This document shows, in pieces, positions 1 to 9,005 of a stretch of DNA of 64,000 nt. Every line of letters begins with the position of its first letter. Positions within the stretch are counted from its first letter, which is position 1. The notes beneath the pieces were generated by a model. The model ran no database searches and was not told the origin of the DNA. It saw only the letters and a program-made list of their open reading frames with translations. Origin of the DNA: Roseivirga seohaensis (GTDB lineage: Bacteria; Bacteroidota; Bacteroidia; Cytophagales; Cyclobacteriaceae). The DNA is taken from NCBI RefSeq assembly GCF_001592945.1, contig NZ_LRPB01000048.1, forward strand, positions 248,001 through 312,000, written 5' to 3'. The translations under genes and the position numbers were made by a program.

Positions 1-1184
1 TCGGCCAAATTTCTAGTACCCAATAAATTACATTCAATTGCCTCAGGAACATTAATTTCCATCATAGGCACATGCTTATATGCAGCAGCATGAAATACGA
101 ACTCAGGCTTATACTGACTAAACAATCGCCTAACGCGCTCTCGATTGGTAACATCAGCCACATAGCAAACGAGCGATTCACCCAATGACCTTAACTCTCT
201 AATCTCATTTTCAATTTCAAAAAGCCCCGACTCAGACTGATCTAATAAAATAAGCTTAGCAGGGTTGTAGCGAACAATTTGCCTAACCAATTCTGAACCA
301 ATAGAACCTGCCGCACCAGTAATCAAAATACTTCTTCCCGATAATTCCTGATTTACAAACTTATTCTTTAAACTAATCGGGTTTCTTCCTAGAAGGTCTT
401 CAATCTTCACTTCATGAATTTGATCAATACCAAACTCTCCTCCTATCCATTGATCTGCTGAAGGAACAGTTGACACTTTAATCCCAAACTCTAAGCATTG
501 ATCTACAAGCTCATTTTTCCTGTCTAGTGACATGCTTGTTGTAGCAATGATTAATTCACTAGGGTTATTTTTAATCACCACTTTTTCAAAATCGTTTCGT
601 GCAGAGTAGATACGCACACCACTCAGTACATTACCAATTTTTCTTGGGTTATCCTCCAAAAAGCCAATGACTTTAACATTAGTTGAAGTATCATTATCTA
701 ACAATTGTTTGGTAATCATACCCGACTGGCCAGCACCGAAAATAACAATCTTCTTACTGACCTTAGGAATCGTTCTGTAAAACGAAAACAGCTCTTTTAC
801 GAGAAGCCGATAACTCGTGAGCGCCACAACGGAGACAAAAAAAGCAATTGCCGCAATGGAATATGGAATGGCATTTTCCGAAATGGAGTTAATTCCCAGA
901 GCAATTGCTAAGGTTAATAAGCTGGCATACAGCACTCTCAGTGTATCTTGTATACCTGTGTATCGAATGATGCCTGCAAAGCTCCTAGTGACTAGAGAAC
1001 TAATTAGACCTGCAAGGGTGAAAATAATTATACCTTGTAAAAAATTATAGGCATATAGACTCTCAACATTAAAGTTAAGGCGAAGCAAATACCCCACTAA
1101 GGCTGCCAATGAATAAATGACTAAGTCAATTAAAACAATTATCCACCTCGGTAAAACGTTTAATGTGCTAATGCTTCTTTTCAT
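1..1184 (-). CDS. NDP-sugar 4,6-dehydratase, PglF/CapD/WbpM-like (C-terminus outside window)
   Basis: Membrane-anchored short-chain dehydrogenase that probably converts UDP-GlcNAc to the 4-keto-6-deoxy sugar, the first step of di-N-acetylbacillosamine synthesis. About 394 residues are visible. Four hydrophobic segments occupy roughly residues 14-125. A first Rossmann-like domain follows (GAGQSG motif), then a second with the motif TGAAGSIGSE that binds NAD(P). The catalytic Ser-Met-Lys region lies beyond base 1, so the gene is partial at its 3' end. The start at 1184 overlaps the stop of the upstream aminotransferase gene in an ATGA arrangement, which indicates translational coupling. The three neighbours encode the matching aminotransferase, acetyltransferase and phosphosugar transferase, which supports the pathway call. 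The family is certain; the exact substrate is inferred. Confidence 0.85.
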   Translation of the reverse strand, partial: MKRSISTLNVLPRWIIVLIDLVIYSLAALVGYLLRLNFNVESLYAYNFLQGIIIFTLAGLISSLVTRSFAGIIRYTGIQDTLRVLYASLLTLAIALGINSISENAIPYSIAAIAFFVSVVALTSYRLLVKELFSFYRTIPKVSKKIVIFGAGQSGMITKQLLDNDTSTNVKVIGFLEDNPRKIGNVLSGVRIYSARNDFEKVVIKNNPSELIIATTSMSLDRKNELVDQCLEFGIKVSTVPSADQWIGGEFGIDQIHEVKIEDLLGRNPISLKNKFVNQELSGRSILITGAAGSIGSELVRQIVRYNPAKLILLDQSESGLFEIENEIRELRSLGESLVCYVADVTNRERVRRLFSQYKPEFVFHAAAYKHVPMMEINVPEAIECNLLGTRNLA

Positions 1185-2317
1185 GATTTAGCAATGAAGC
1201 CTTTAATTGCTACTACTACTCTTTCTAATTCAGCTGTAGTTAGGTTCGAACCTGAAGGAAGACACAAGCCCTTAGTAAATAACTCATCACTGACTCCATT
1301 GCCGTAATAAGCACAATCTTTATAAAGCGGTTGTAAATGCATTGGCTTCCAAAGTGGCCTAGTCTCTATATTACTCTTCCATAACTCCAGCCTTACGTCC
1401 TCACGGTCTACTCCAAATAGCTCTGGCTCAATTTTGACTGAAGTTAACCAATAATTAGAGAAATCTTTAGCACTCATTTCAGATTGAAAACTAATACCTT
1501 CAAAACTTAAATGTTCTCGATAAAAGGCATTTACCGCACGTCTCTTTGATACATGACTATCTAATACTTCTAACTGTCCTCGTCCTACACCTGCCAAAAT
1601 ATTCGACATTCTGTAATTATAGCCCAATTCGGTATGTTCATAATGTGGGGCTTCATTACGTGCCTGAGTAGCCAGAAAGCGAGATTTCTCAATCCATTGG
1701 GTATTATTACTCACCAAAGCTCCTCCGCCTGAGGTCGTAATAATTTTATTTCCATTGAAAGACAAGATACCCATGTCACCAAAAGTTCCTGCCTTTCTTC
1801 CATCAATAGTTGAACCTAGTGCCTCAGCGGCATCTTCAATTAAAGGGATTTTATGGCGATTACATACCTCTACAATCTGCTCCATTTTAGCAGGCATTCC
1901 GTAGAGGTGAACCATAATCACCGCTTTAGGCTTTCTTCCCTTTTTAATTCTATCCAAAATTGCTTCTTCAAGCAATACAGGGTCAAGGTTCCAAGTATCA
2001 TGCTCGCTATCCACTAAAACAGGGGTAGCTCCTAAGTAGAGTATTGGGTTTGTGGTACCACAAAAAGTAAAACTTTGAGCAATTACTTCATCTCCGGCTT
2101 TAACTCCTAAAAGTATTAGAGCTAGGTGAATGGCTGCCGTTCCGCTTGAGAGAGCTGCTACATGCCTTACACCTAAATATTCTCCCAATTCTTTCTCAAA
2201 GTGATCGACATTAGGACCCAATGGAGCAATCCAATTGGTATCAAAGGCCTCCTTTACATATTTCAGCTCATTACCTCCCATATGAGGAGAAGAGAGCCAG
2301 ATTCTATCTTCAGTCAT
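1181..2317 (-). CDS. DegT/DnrJ/EryC1/StrS aminotransferase, PglE-like
   Basis: PLP-dependent sugar aminotransferase of 378 residues, the usual family length. It probably places the 4-amino group on the keto sugar made by the dehydratase encoded next to it. The Schiff-base lysine is Lys191 in an SFNGNK motif followed by a Gly-rich loop (SGGG). The substrate-binding SSGT stretch is near residue 57 and the EDAAEALGS cofactor motif near 161. It overlaps the acetyltransferase gene by 8 bases upstream and the dehydratase gene by 4 bases downstream, so it sits in a tightly coupled set. The order matches the bacillosamine pathway of Campylobacter, where PglE uses UDP-4-keto-6-deoxy-GlcNAc. Substrate and stereochemistry are inferred from context. 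Confidence 0.88.
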   Translation of the reverse strand: MTEDRIWLSSPHMGGNELKYVKEAFDTNWIAPLGPNVDHFEKELGEYLGVRHVAALSSGTAAIHLALILLGVKAGDEVIAQSFTFCGTTNPILYLGATPVLVDSEHDTWNLDPVLLEEAILDRIKKGRKPKAVIMVHLYGMPAKMEQIVEVCNRHKIPLIEDAAEALGSTIDGRKAGTFGDMGILSFNGNKIITTSGGGALVSNNTQWIEKSRFLATQARNEAPHYEHTELGYNYRMSNILAGVGRGQLEVLDSHVSKRRAVNAFYREHLSFEGISFQSEMSAKDFSNYWLTSVKIEPELFGVDREDVRLELWKSNIETRPLWKPMHLQPLYKDCAYYGNGVSDELFTKGLCLPSGSNLTTAELERVVVAIKGFIAKS

Positions 2318-2909
2318 TTGTGTATTTGATTATTTTTCCAGGATTCCCAACAACAACTGCAAAATCTGGTATATCTCTTATTATCACAGCTCCTGCCCCT
2401 ATAACAGCCCATTTTCCAATTTTGATATTAGGACTAACCACAGCACCAGCACCTATTTGAGTTCCCTCTCCTACATGAACAGTTCCACAAAGCGTGGCAT
2501 TTGGGCTAATATGTACATAATCTTCGATTATACAATCATGATCAATTGATGAGGAGGTGTTTATTATTACGTGTTTACCCACTTGTGTATCTCTATTGAT
2601 AACTACTCCAGCCATAATCACGGTACCTTCTAATGTTGTAACAGTAGTATCCAAAATAGAAGCTGGATGTATGAGTATTTCAAACCGGCATTTTAACCAT
2701 TCAGATATCTCTCTCCTAACTCGATTATCACCTATGGAAATTACCATTGAGTTTTCATTCAAAAGAATTTGATTCCTACCAAAAACAGGTAAATCGCAAA
2801 ATTTTTGTATCTTTCGATTATCATCAATAAGAAAGTCAACTTTATAACCTAATAAATTGGCTATATTCATAATTACTTTCGCATGACCTGATGCTCCAAA
2901 AAGTACCAT
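2310..2909 (-). CDS. Sugar O/N-acetyltransferase, PglD-like, left-handed beta-helix
   Basis: A 199-residue acetyltransferase of the PglD/NeuD family. Residues 1-80 form a small Rossmann-like sugar-binding domain beginning with VLFGASGHAK. Residues 85-195 carry hexapeptide repeats of the left-handed beta-helix type. His124 in SIDHDC is the expected general base. PglD acetylates the 4-amino group of UDP-4-amino-sugar with acetyl-CoA to give UDP-di-N-acetylbacillosamine. It directly follows the sugar transferase gene (no gap) and overlaps the aminotransferase gene, in keeping with one pathway. A NeuD-type O-acetyltransferase role is the main alternative, but the gene order favours PglD. Confidence 0.87.
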   Translation of the reverse strand: MVLFGASGHAKVIMNIANLLGYKVDFLIDDNRKIQKFCDLPVFGRNQILLNENSMVISIGDNRVRREISEWLKCRFEILIHPASILDTTVTTLEGTVIMAGVVINRDTQVGKHVIINTSSSIDHDCIIEDYVHISPNATLCGTVHVGEGTQIGAGAVVSPNIKIGKWAVIGAGAVIIRDIPDFAVVVGNPGKIIKYTND

Positions 2910-3512
2910 TTAATTACCCTTAAATTTCTCCATAGTTGCAGTCCCTTCTCCACTAATGCCTTCTGAGACCAGCACTTTTTTAATTGTCAAAAATAGAATT
3001 TTTAGGTCTAGCTTAAAAGACAAGTGGTCTACATACCAAACATCCATTTCGAACTTACTTTTCCAATCTACCGTATTTCTTCCATTTACTTGAGCCCATC
3101 CAGTAATTCCTGGTCGAATATCATGTCTACATTGTTGTTCTCTGGAATACAAAGGTAAATATTCGACTAAAAGTGGTCTAGGCCCAATTAACGACATATC
3201 TCCTTTCAGCACATTAATCATTTGAGGTAGTTCATCAATCGAAAATTTTCTTACAAATGCGCCTATGCGAGTTAATCTCTTTTCATCTGGCAGTAAAGCT
3301 CCATTTGCATCCCTTTTATCGTTCATGGTTTTAAACTTAACGATTCTGAAGATTTCCTCATTTTTACCCGGCCTTGACTGAAAGAAAAAAGGCTTCCCTC
3401 CATTGGCGAATAAGAGCGCTAATGCGGTAAGAAGTATTATCGGGCTTGCCAAAACAAGGACAAGCAGTGATACTATAAAATCAAAAACACGTTTGAAATA
3501 CTTAGCGTACAT
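2910..3512 (-). CDS. Monotopic phosphoglycosyl transferase (initiating sugar transferase), PglC-like
   Basis: Transfers a sugar-1-phosphate from a UDP-sugar to undecaprenyl phosphate and so starts the repeat unit on the inner face of the cytoplasmic membrane. It has 200 residues, matching the short PglC-type core without the extra domains of WbaP or WcaJ. Residues 8-36 form the re-entrant membrane helix. The catalytic Asp-Glu pair is Asp93-Glu94 in SIDELPQ. The family motifs LIGPRP and [13 protein letters not shown] follow. It overlaps the upstream GT4 gene by 11 bases and abuts the acetyltransferase gene, so the preferred substrate is probably UDP-di-N-acetylbacillosamine. The family is very secure; the substrate is inferred. 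Confidence 0.93.
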   Translation of the reverse strand: MYAKYFKRVFDFIVSLLVLVLASPIILLTALALLFANGGKPFFFQSRPGKNEEIFRIVKFKTMNDKRDANGALLPDEKRLTRIGAFVRKFSIDELPQMINVLKGDMSLIGPRPLLVEYLPLYSREQQCRHDIRPGITGWAQVNGRNTVDWKSKFEMDVWYVDHLSFKLDLKILFLTIKKVLVSEGISGEGTATMEKFKGN

Positions 3513-4686
3513 GTTTAGCTATTTGCTCAAGATACTCTGAATGTAAAGCTTCCCAAAGTGATTTTTGATCGTATCGGTTTACAATCATATCTCTTGCGTT
3601 GAGTTTTAATGTATCCATCATCGGCTTATCAGTCAACAGTCGCATGATGGCCGAAGTTAAAGCTTCAGCATTTTTTGGAGGAACAATCAATCCATTTTTT
3701 TCATGCACTATTATTTCATTGCAGCCATTAATGTCGGTTACAATAGACGGTAAACCCATTGCTCCCGCTTGCATAGGTACATTAGGAAACCCTTCTCTAT
3801 AGCTAGGAAACACTAAAAAATCACTAGCCAATAAGTATGCTCTAATATCATTTTGAAAGCCTACCGAATGTATACTGGGATTACTATTTATTTCCTCTAT
3901 TGTGCTGGGCGCTAAAGGGTCTAGTTCTGGTTCAAATGGCCCAACCAATATCAGTTCAAGATTGTCGAACTGCTTGAAAGCATCAATTAGTTCATTAATG
4001 CCTTTATCTCCCGTAACTCTTCCCACAAAGACCGCCACATGCTTACTGGAGGAAATCCCAAGTTTGAGCCTGATTTGCTCTGCTCTTTCAACCAACATAG
4101 GTCTAGATTGAAAATGCTTACAATTAATCCCATTACTACTGCCATTCCCTATTACTTTGATCTTTTTCTCATTAGCGTAAATGTACTGAAGTATAAAATC
4201 TTTTTGTGCAAAAGAATTTGGATACACCTTGGTTGCACAACTGTAAGTGAGACGTTCAACCCAAACCAAAATCTTTCTTTTGAAGCCTCTTGCTTCCATC
4301 AAAGGAAGTCCCGCCACAGTATGCATCCGAACTGGTACTCTACAAAACCATGCCGCCATCATCCCTATTAAACCAGCTTTGGGCGTATGAGTATGAACAA
4401 TATCGAAAGAATTAGCTCTCAAAAATCGGATTAACTGAAAAAGTGCCTGTAAGTCTTTGAGAGGAGAAATATCTCGCGTAAACAAAAAATCGTGATGCTT
4501 GACATTTTCTTCTTGAATTATAGATTCAACTTCTAGCCCATTTGCAGACCCCACTTCAACTTGAAAACCTTTGCTTTGAAAGTAAGCAAACTGGCCTTTC
4601 AAAAGAAGTGATAGAGACATCGGAACGGTTGTGAGCCGGAGTAACCTAATGGGTTTGTTATTCTGAACTTTCATCACACCACTCAA
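3502..4686 (-). CDS. Glycosyltransferase family 4, PglA-like
   Basis: A 394-residue GT-B glycosyltransferase. The N-terminal half has the acceptor-side Rossmann domain with an HTHTPKAG stretch near residue 99, as in PglA/WbpY-type enzymes that add the second sugar. The C-terminal half carries the nucleotide-sugar domain, with a VGRVTGDKG motif and an [11 protein letters not shown] motif. The usual EX7E motif reads E-X7-Q here. The start at 4686 overlaps the stop of the polymerase gene in an ATGA. An internal Met at residue 5 is an equally possible start. Its place just before the PglC-like gene suggests that it adds the sugar next to the reducing-end bacillosamine; this is inference. Confidence 0.88.
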   Translation of the reverse strand: MSGVMKVQNNKPIRLLRLTTVPMSLSLLLKGQFAYFQSKGFQVEVGSANGLEVESIIQEENVKHHDFLFTRDISPLKDLQALFQLIRFLRANSFDIVHTHTPKAGLIGMMAAWFCRVPVRMHTVAGLPLMEARGFKRKILVWVERLTYSCATKVYPNSFAQKDFILQYIYANEKKIKVIGNGSSNGINCKHFQSRPMLVERAEQIRLKLGISSSKHVAVFVGRVTGDKGINELIDAFKQFDNLELILVGPFEPELDPLAPSTIEEINSNPSIHSVGFQNDIRAYLLASDFLVFPSYREGFPNVPMQAGAMGLPSIVTDINGCNEIIVHEKNGLIVPPKNAEALTSAIMRLLTDKPMMDTLKLNARDMIVNRYDQKSLWEALHSEYLEQIAKHVR

Positions 4687-5933
4687 GAAGCATTTTGACT
4701 AAGTACAGTTGATTGTTTAAACAGTTTCTCTTGTCGCTCTTTTTCTCTCTTCTTCATTAGGTACATTTGCATTAGTTTCATCTTATTTCGCTCAGCTCTA
4801 ATAATAGGAAACATCATTAACGCCACCCAAAAAACAGTAAATCGCAAACCCATATGTGTTACACCATAGGCAAAAAGCGGAAGCGAATACACCAAATAAA
4901 ACCAAGGAAGTTTTTTTAGTAAAGAGAAAATAAACATTATAAATAAGACTGTACCAGGTATGCCGTAGCAAAAAACTATTGTACCAAAGGATGAATGAAT
5001 TTCATGGTTTTCAATAAAAGTGTCAAAGCGGTTATAGCCCCCCTCTCCTGCACCAAAAACTAAGTATTCAGGGTGGTTGGAAATTCGGTCGTAGCCTCGG
5101 TACTGCCATTCTGTAATTTCTTCGGGTCTATCTGCTTCATTTATATTTCTAGTCTCTAAATTCTGTTGAAATCTTTTTCCAAATTCAGATTGCGTTAAAC
5201 CAAAAAAACCAAAACCTCCAACTACCACTATAGCCAGTATATTTCTAATTGAGAAAATTTTATTAGCAATTAAATAGGCTCCAAATAGAATTGCCATAGC
5301 ACCCAAGGCCGCCTTCGAAACACTAACTAGTGCTAGGTAACTAAAAAGAAAAAAACTTAAATACACCCAAATTTTAGGGATTTTAATCATAGTTTCTAGC
5401 ACCAACACAATGGCCAAACCACAAAGCGAATAATAGCCTAATTGATTGGGGTTGGTGAAAAACAAGGCACCTCTAACACCTTCGCCTCCAGTATCTAAAA
5501 CGAATGAGAGTCCTATTTGAAGCGCTGCAGCAATTAGACAACTATAAACTGATGTGTATAGAAAATTCTTTCCATATTGCTTATAAAGTGACAATGCAAA
5601 GCCCATCACTAACAAATTATAAAAATAGAATGCACTAAATACAAACCATGGTAAGCCCTTGTTTGCTTCCCCCAATAGCGAGATAAACACACCGAAATTG
5701 ACCACTGTGAGGTAAACACAAAATCTTAAGAACCTTGTAAAAGGCTCTTTTACGAACCCCTGAAGCTTGAACTTTCGGGCCATAATATACAACCCTATCA
5801 CTACGACTATTAAAATATCAGATGGCTGCGCACTTCCTGCTGGAAAAAAGTAAAAGGGAAAAGCAATTAAATAAATAGCCCACGCCCTCAGCCAGCCTTT
5901 TGCTCCTAATGTATGTTTGAAAATAGCTAACAT
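4683..5933 (-). CDS. Polysaccharide polymerase/O-antigen ligase-like membrane protein (Wzy-like)
   Basis: A 416-residue multi-spanning membrane protein with about ten hydrophobic helices, a larger periplasmic loop (roughly residues 250-300), and a basic Lys/Arg-rich C-terminus near residues 385-405. A TNPNQLGYY stretch near residue 160 resembles the O-antigen ligase/polymerase family. No other polymerase candidate lies in the locus, so it probably joins repeat units at the periplasmic face. These proteins diverge rapidly and the call rests on topology, length and context. An O-antigen-type ligase is the main alternative. It abuts its upstream neighbour (shared base at 5933) and overlaps the downstream GT gene by 4 bases. 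Confidence 0.75.
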   Translation of the reverse strand: MLAIFKHTLGAKGWLRAWAIYLIAFPFYFFPAGSAQPSDILIVVVIGLYIMARKFKLQGFVKEPFTRFLRFCVYLTVVNFGVFISLLGEANKGLPWFVFSAFYFYNLLVMGFALSLYKQYGKNFLYTSVYSCLIAAALQIGLSFVLDTGGEGVRGALFFTNPNQLGYYSLCGLAIVLVLETMIKIPKIWVYLSFFLFSYLALVSVSKAALGAMAILFGAYLIANKIFSIRNILAIVVVGGFGFFGLTQSEFGKRFQQNLETRNINEADRPEEITEWQYRGYDRISNHPEYLVFGAGEGGYNRFDTFIENHEIHSSFGTIVFCYGIPGTVLFIMFIFSLLKKLPWFYLVYSLPLFAYGVTHMGLRFTVFWVALMMFPIIRAERNKMKLMQMYLMKKREKERQEKLFKQSTVLSQNAS

Positions 5934-7045
5934 TATTCTGTTAAAACGGAAGTAATCCTTTGGGCTGCATTCCCTATGGCAATGTGTTCGTAAAAATAGG
6001 AAATTTCAGCTTGTGCTCCGAAAAGAACGGACAAATCAAAGCCTCCTTCAACTGGGATTTTTAAAACATCAGCGCTTTCATGATAATCGAAAACATATCC
6101 ATAATTAGGGATTTCCAATTGCGCAATTTTTCTTTTGGCACCCAAAAGCTCTAAACCTACAGTAGATGCCATAATTACTCCTGCATCCACAGCCAAAATG
6201 GCTTCTACAATGAATTCTGGTAATTCAATTGTAGGAAAATACTTATTGGCAACGATTAGATACTCTTGAACATCTTCCCGTGGGTGACATTTAATACCTA
6301 ACTGAATATTCATACGCTTTAATTGCGGAGTAGCTCGCATCACAAATTGCTCAAATAACTCTAGCTTAGCTTGAGGGCTACAAAAACCTTGATCATCAAT
6401 GGGGTTGGTAAAGATTCCTAGAACTTTTTGATTACTATCTCTTATTAAACGCGGTTCGATATCTGCCAGAAATTTATTAAACCTTGGTGACCCTGTAACG
6501 ACTACCTCCGTGTTTTGAGTTGCAATGGGTCGAAAATGTTTAGCGGAGCGTTCGCCCCAAGCCATCACTTTTACGGCTCCGTTCCCCCCATATTTCACCT
6601 CAGCTTCGTTGGGTAAAGGGAATCTAATCCCTTCCTGCATCAAATAAAAGGGAATTGATTTACGCTTAAGCCATTTGCAAATTTCGTCACCTGGAAAAGC
6701 CGCGTCATTCATGAGCAAGACTTTGTCAAAACCAGCAAACGATTTCTTTATAAAAGTTTTCAATTTAAGCACCCAAAAAGCTTTTCTGACCAAAGACCGT
6801 AACAAAGAGTCGCTATTACCAAGCGCTTTTTTTCCCGAACTCGGCTTCAGGTTTTCAGAAAGGTTGCCAAATTTAATATAGTCTATTCCTTCACTTTTAA
6901 GGATATCTTCTGGACTCGCCATTCTTCTAAGCTCACAAAGCGAAACATAAGTTACCTGATGTCCTTTTGCCTTAATTTGTTTCGCAGCATCAATTGTGAG
7001 TTCCAAATGGTGATTTGGATTGGTGATAAGTATGGCTAGTTTCAT
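5933..7045 (-). CDS. Probable GT-B-fold glycosyltransferase, specificity unknown
   Basis: A 370-residue soluble protein that I cannot place in a named family with certainty. It begins with a Rossmann-like strand (KLAILITNPNHH) and has a second alpha/beta half. Three features recall sialyltransferase and Kdo/polysialyltransferase GT-B enzymes: an acidic-Gly motif (MQEGIRFPL, near residue 137), an HP motif (KCHPRED, near 253), and a Ser/Thr stretch (MASTVGLE, near 293). It sits between a GT4 gene and the polymerase gene, overlapping both by 1-4 bases, so a role in extending the repeat unit is likely. A UDP-GlcNAc-2-epimerase-like fold is an alternative. Donor and acceptor are unknown. Confidence 0.6.
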   Translation of the reverse strand: MKLAILITNPNHHLELTIDAAKQIKAKGHQVTYVSLCELRRMASPEDILKSEGIDYIKFGNLSENLKPSSGKKALGNSDSLLRSLVRKAFWVLKLKTFIKKSFAGFDKVLLMNDAAFPGDEICKWLKRKSIPFYLMQEGIRFPLPNEAEVKYGGNGAVKVMAWGERSAKHFRPIATQNTEVVVTGSPRFNKFLADIEPRLIRDSNQKVLGIFTNPIDDQGFCSPQAKLELFEQFVMRATPQLKRMNIQLGIKCHPREDVQEYLIVANKYFPTIELPEFIVEAILAVDAGVIMASTVGLELLGAKRKIAQLEIPNYGYVFDYHESADVLKIPVEGGFDLSVLFGAQAEISYFYEHIAIGNAAQRITSVLTE

Positions 7046-8151
7046 TTGTCTAGAAAATCAAAATACGACTGCACTCCATTCTCTTCTGTATATGATTGTA
7101 CTGCCTTTGGTGCGGCTATAGAAAACTTGGATCTCAAATCATGGTTTTCTAATAAGTGGAGAACCCTTTCGCTCATGGCAGTATCATCTCCCACATTCAC
7201 CAAATACCCATTTTTGCCATCAGTAATCAGCTCATTGGGTCCGGTTGGGCAATCTGTAGACACACAGGGGGCACCGCAGGCTAGCGCTTGCACCAGCGTT
7301 CCAGGCATTCCTTCGTGTCGTGAACTCAAAACATAAATATCAGCAGTAGCCATATATTTAAAAGGGTTCTTATCGAAACCTGCAAAACACACCTTATCGT
7401 CTAATTGCATTTCTGAAACCATAGCCCGATAATGGCTTTCCAACGGCCCCTTGCCCAAAATAAATAGGCCAACATTGTTATTTACTCGAGTCACCTTTTG
7501 AAATGCTTTCAGAAGTGTATCGTAATCCTTCTGCCACTCAAAACGACCTGCTGCTAATATGATTTGGTCAAATTGATTAAAGAATGGATGATCAACTCTT
7601 TCTTTAGCACCCTCCAACAATGTCGTATTCACAATTGGATTATGTACTACTCGAATACGTGATGACGGTACGCCAAGAATATCTTTGCACTCTTTGGCCA
7701 CTCCTTTTGATACCGCAGTTACCCAAGTGGCTTTTTTGTAAAGAAAAGCTTTGATAAAAATCATCAACCTTCTTTTAGCCTTGCTCTTTTTAGGTGGAAA
7801 AAGAATATTCCTTTCCGAAACCACAGTGACTCCTTTGTATCCACTGAGCCAAGCGGCCAACATCATCGGCATAGAAGCGCCTCCACAGGTAGAGTAAACT
7901 ACATCATAATCACTTTCTGAAATCAACTTTTTCAGTGGCTTCCACATGGGCCAAAGTGAGCTAGATTTAAGGTCGAAGAGCTGGACATCCTTAGGGATTT
8001 GGTCGATAAACTCTCCTTCTGCCCGCATCAGGGCTAAATCACATTGAAACTTTTCTCTATCAAAGGCTTGAAGCAAGTTTACCGTTACCCTGTCGGCTCC
8101 GCCATAGCCCAAAGTAGGCCTTACAAAAAGTATCTTTAACCGTTTTGACAT
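7042..8151 (-). CDS. Glycosyltransferase family 4
   Basis: A 369-residue GT4 enzyme with the N-terminal loop GYGGADRVTVNL that contacts the donor phosphate and a C-terminal domain containing AAGRFEWQKD and SSRHEGMPGTL. The second Glu of EX7E is replaced by Gln, as in two other GT4 enzymes of this locus. It lies 6 bases from the HAD phosphatase gene upstream and overlaps the next gene by 4 bases. It most likely adds one sugar of the repeat unit at the cytoplasmic membrane. Donor and linkage cannot be read from the sequence. Confidence 0.87.
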   Translation of the reverse strand: MSKRLKILFVRPTLGYGGADRVTVNLLQAFDREKFQCDLALMRAEGEFIDQIPKDVQLFDLKSSSLWPMWKPLKKLISESDYDVVYSTCGGASMPMMLAAWLSGYKGVTVVSERNILFPPKKSKAKRRLMIFIKAFLYKKATWVTAVSKGVAKECKDILGVPSSRIRVVHNPIVNTTLLEGAKERVDHPFFNQFDQIILAAGRFEWQKDYDTLLKAFQKVTRVNNNVGLFILGKGPLESHYRAMVSEMQLDDKVCFAGFDKNPFKYMATADIYVLSSRHEGMPGTLVQALACGAPCVSTDCPTGPNELITDGKNGYLVNVGDDTAMSERVLHLLENHDLRSKFSIAAPKAVQSYTEENGVQSYFDFLDK

Positions 8152-8157
8152 GCGTAA

Positions 8158-8820
8158 TTATTGAACTTGAGAGAAATCGCTAGCGCCATACTTATAGGTA
8201 ACTTTCTCCCAATAATCGGAAAGCTCTGGAGTTAATCGAGCAAAGAAATCCATATCGATTTGTGCTGCGGCTTGATGATCGGTGCTGGCATCACCAAAAA
8301 AGAGGCAGTCTTTTGGTTGAAGACCCTTTCTCTCCATCACTTCTAATGCAATCTCAGCTTTCTTTCTTGGGCTTCCATATACTTCATCAAAGAACGGACT
8401 TAGTTTGCGATTGATCACAATACCTCTTAACTCTTCTTGTGGGGTTCCAGAAGCCACCACACAATAGATATTTTGTTGTCTAATAAAGGTGATCAATTCT
8501 CTAAATCCAGGAACAAAGGGTGCTGACAATACTTTAGCTTTTACTAATTCAGAGAAACGTTTACCCAGTTCCTCTCCCATTTCTTGGGTATGCTCTTGAT
8601 TTAAAAGGTTTTCAGAAATCCATTTGAATTTTTCATACCTGGCCACGCCCTGATGGGCCAAATGATGTGCTTTAACTTGTTCTTCAAACCCTGTGCCTGC
8701 ATAAAGCTCAACAAAAGCATCGGTTTTAATATCCCCTGACTCTAACACCACTCCGTCAAAATCGAAGAACATACATTTGTACTTTACTAAATCGGTATAT
8801 GAAATTGGTTTTTGAATCAT
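8158..8820 (-). CDS. HAD-superfamily phosphatase (beta-phosphoglucomutase/Gph-like)
   Basis: A 220-residue haloacid dehalogenase hydrolase. Motif I is FFDFDGVVLES at residues 18-28 with the nucleophile Asp. Motif II is the Ser/Thr at VVASGTP near residue 120. Motif IV is FFGDASTDHQAA near 174. A helical cap domain occupies roughly residues 30-100. It probably removes phosphate from a small sugar phosphate or sugar-acid phosphate. It is separated from the downstream SDR, hydroxyacid dehydrogenase and cytidylyltransferase genes only by a 185-base repeat-containing gap, so it may supply the dephosphorylated intermediate for that module. The family is certain; the substrate is unknown. Confidence 0.85.
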   Translation of the reverse strand: MIQKPISYTDLVKYKCMFFDFDGVVLESGDIKTDAFVELYAGTGFEEQVKAHHLAHQGVARYEKFKWISENLLNQEHTQEMGEELGKRFSELVKAKVLSAPFVPGFRELITFIRQQNIYCVVASGTPQEELRGIVINRKLSPFFDEVYGSPRKKAEIALEVMERKGLQPKDCLFFGDASTDHQAAAQIDMDFFARLTPELSDYWEKVTYKYGASDFSQVQ

Positions 8821-8857
8821 TTTTGGTTTTGTTTCTTATTCTTATTGACCTCACTTC

Positions 8858-8994
8858 ACCGTCATTCTGAGGGAATTCACTTGTGGATACACAACGTGAA
8901 TGACCGTAAGAATCTGTCCGTCTCTAGTGCTGACCCATCGAACAGACAGACGCTAGCGGTTTCGCTTTCCAAACTTCAACCTCAGCGTGACGGT
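8858..8994. repeat. Intergenic inverted-repeat element, about 137 bp
   Basis: The only long gap inside this part of the locus carries an element bounded by imperfect inverted repeats. The left arm ACCGTCATTCTGAGG (8858-8872) matches the reverse complement of the right arm CCTCAGCGTGACGGT (8980-8994) at 13 of 15 positions. The core GTCATTCTGA recurs directly at 9005-9014, running into the last codons of the SDR gene. Such GTCATTCTGA-type palindromes resemble the short dispersed intergenic repeats (REP/MITE-like) of many Bacteroidota genomes. No ORF with coding character is inside. Whether it is dispersed genome-wide cannot be seen here. Confidence 0.55.
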
Positions 8995-9005
8995 TACTTT
9001 CAACG

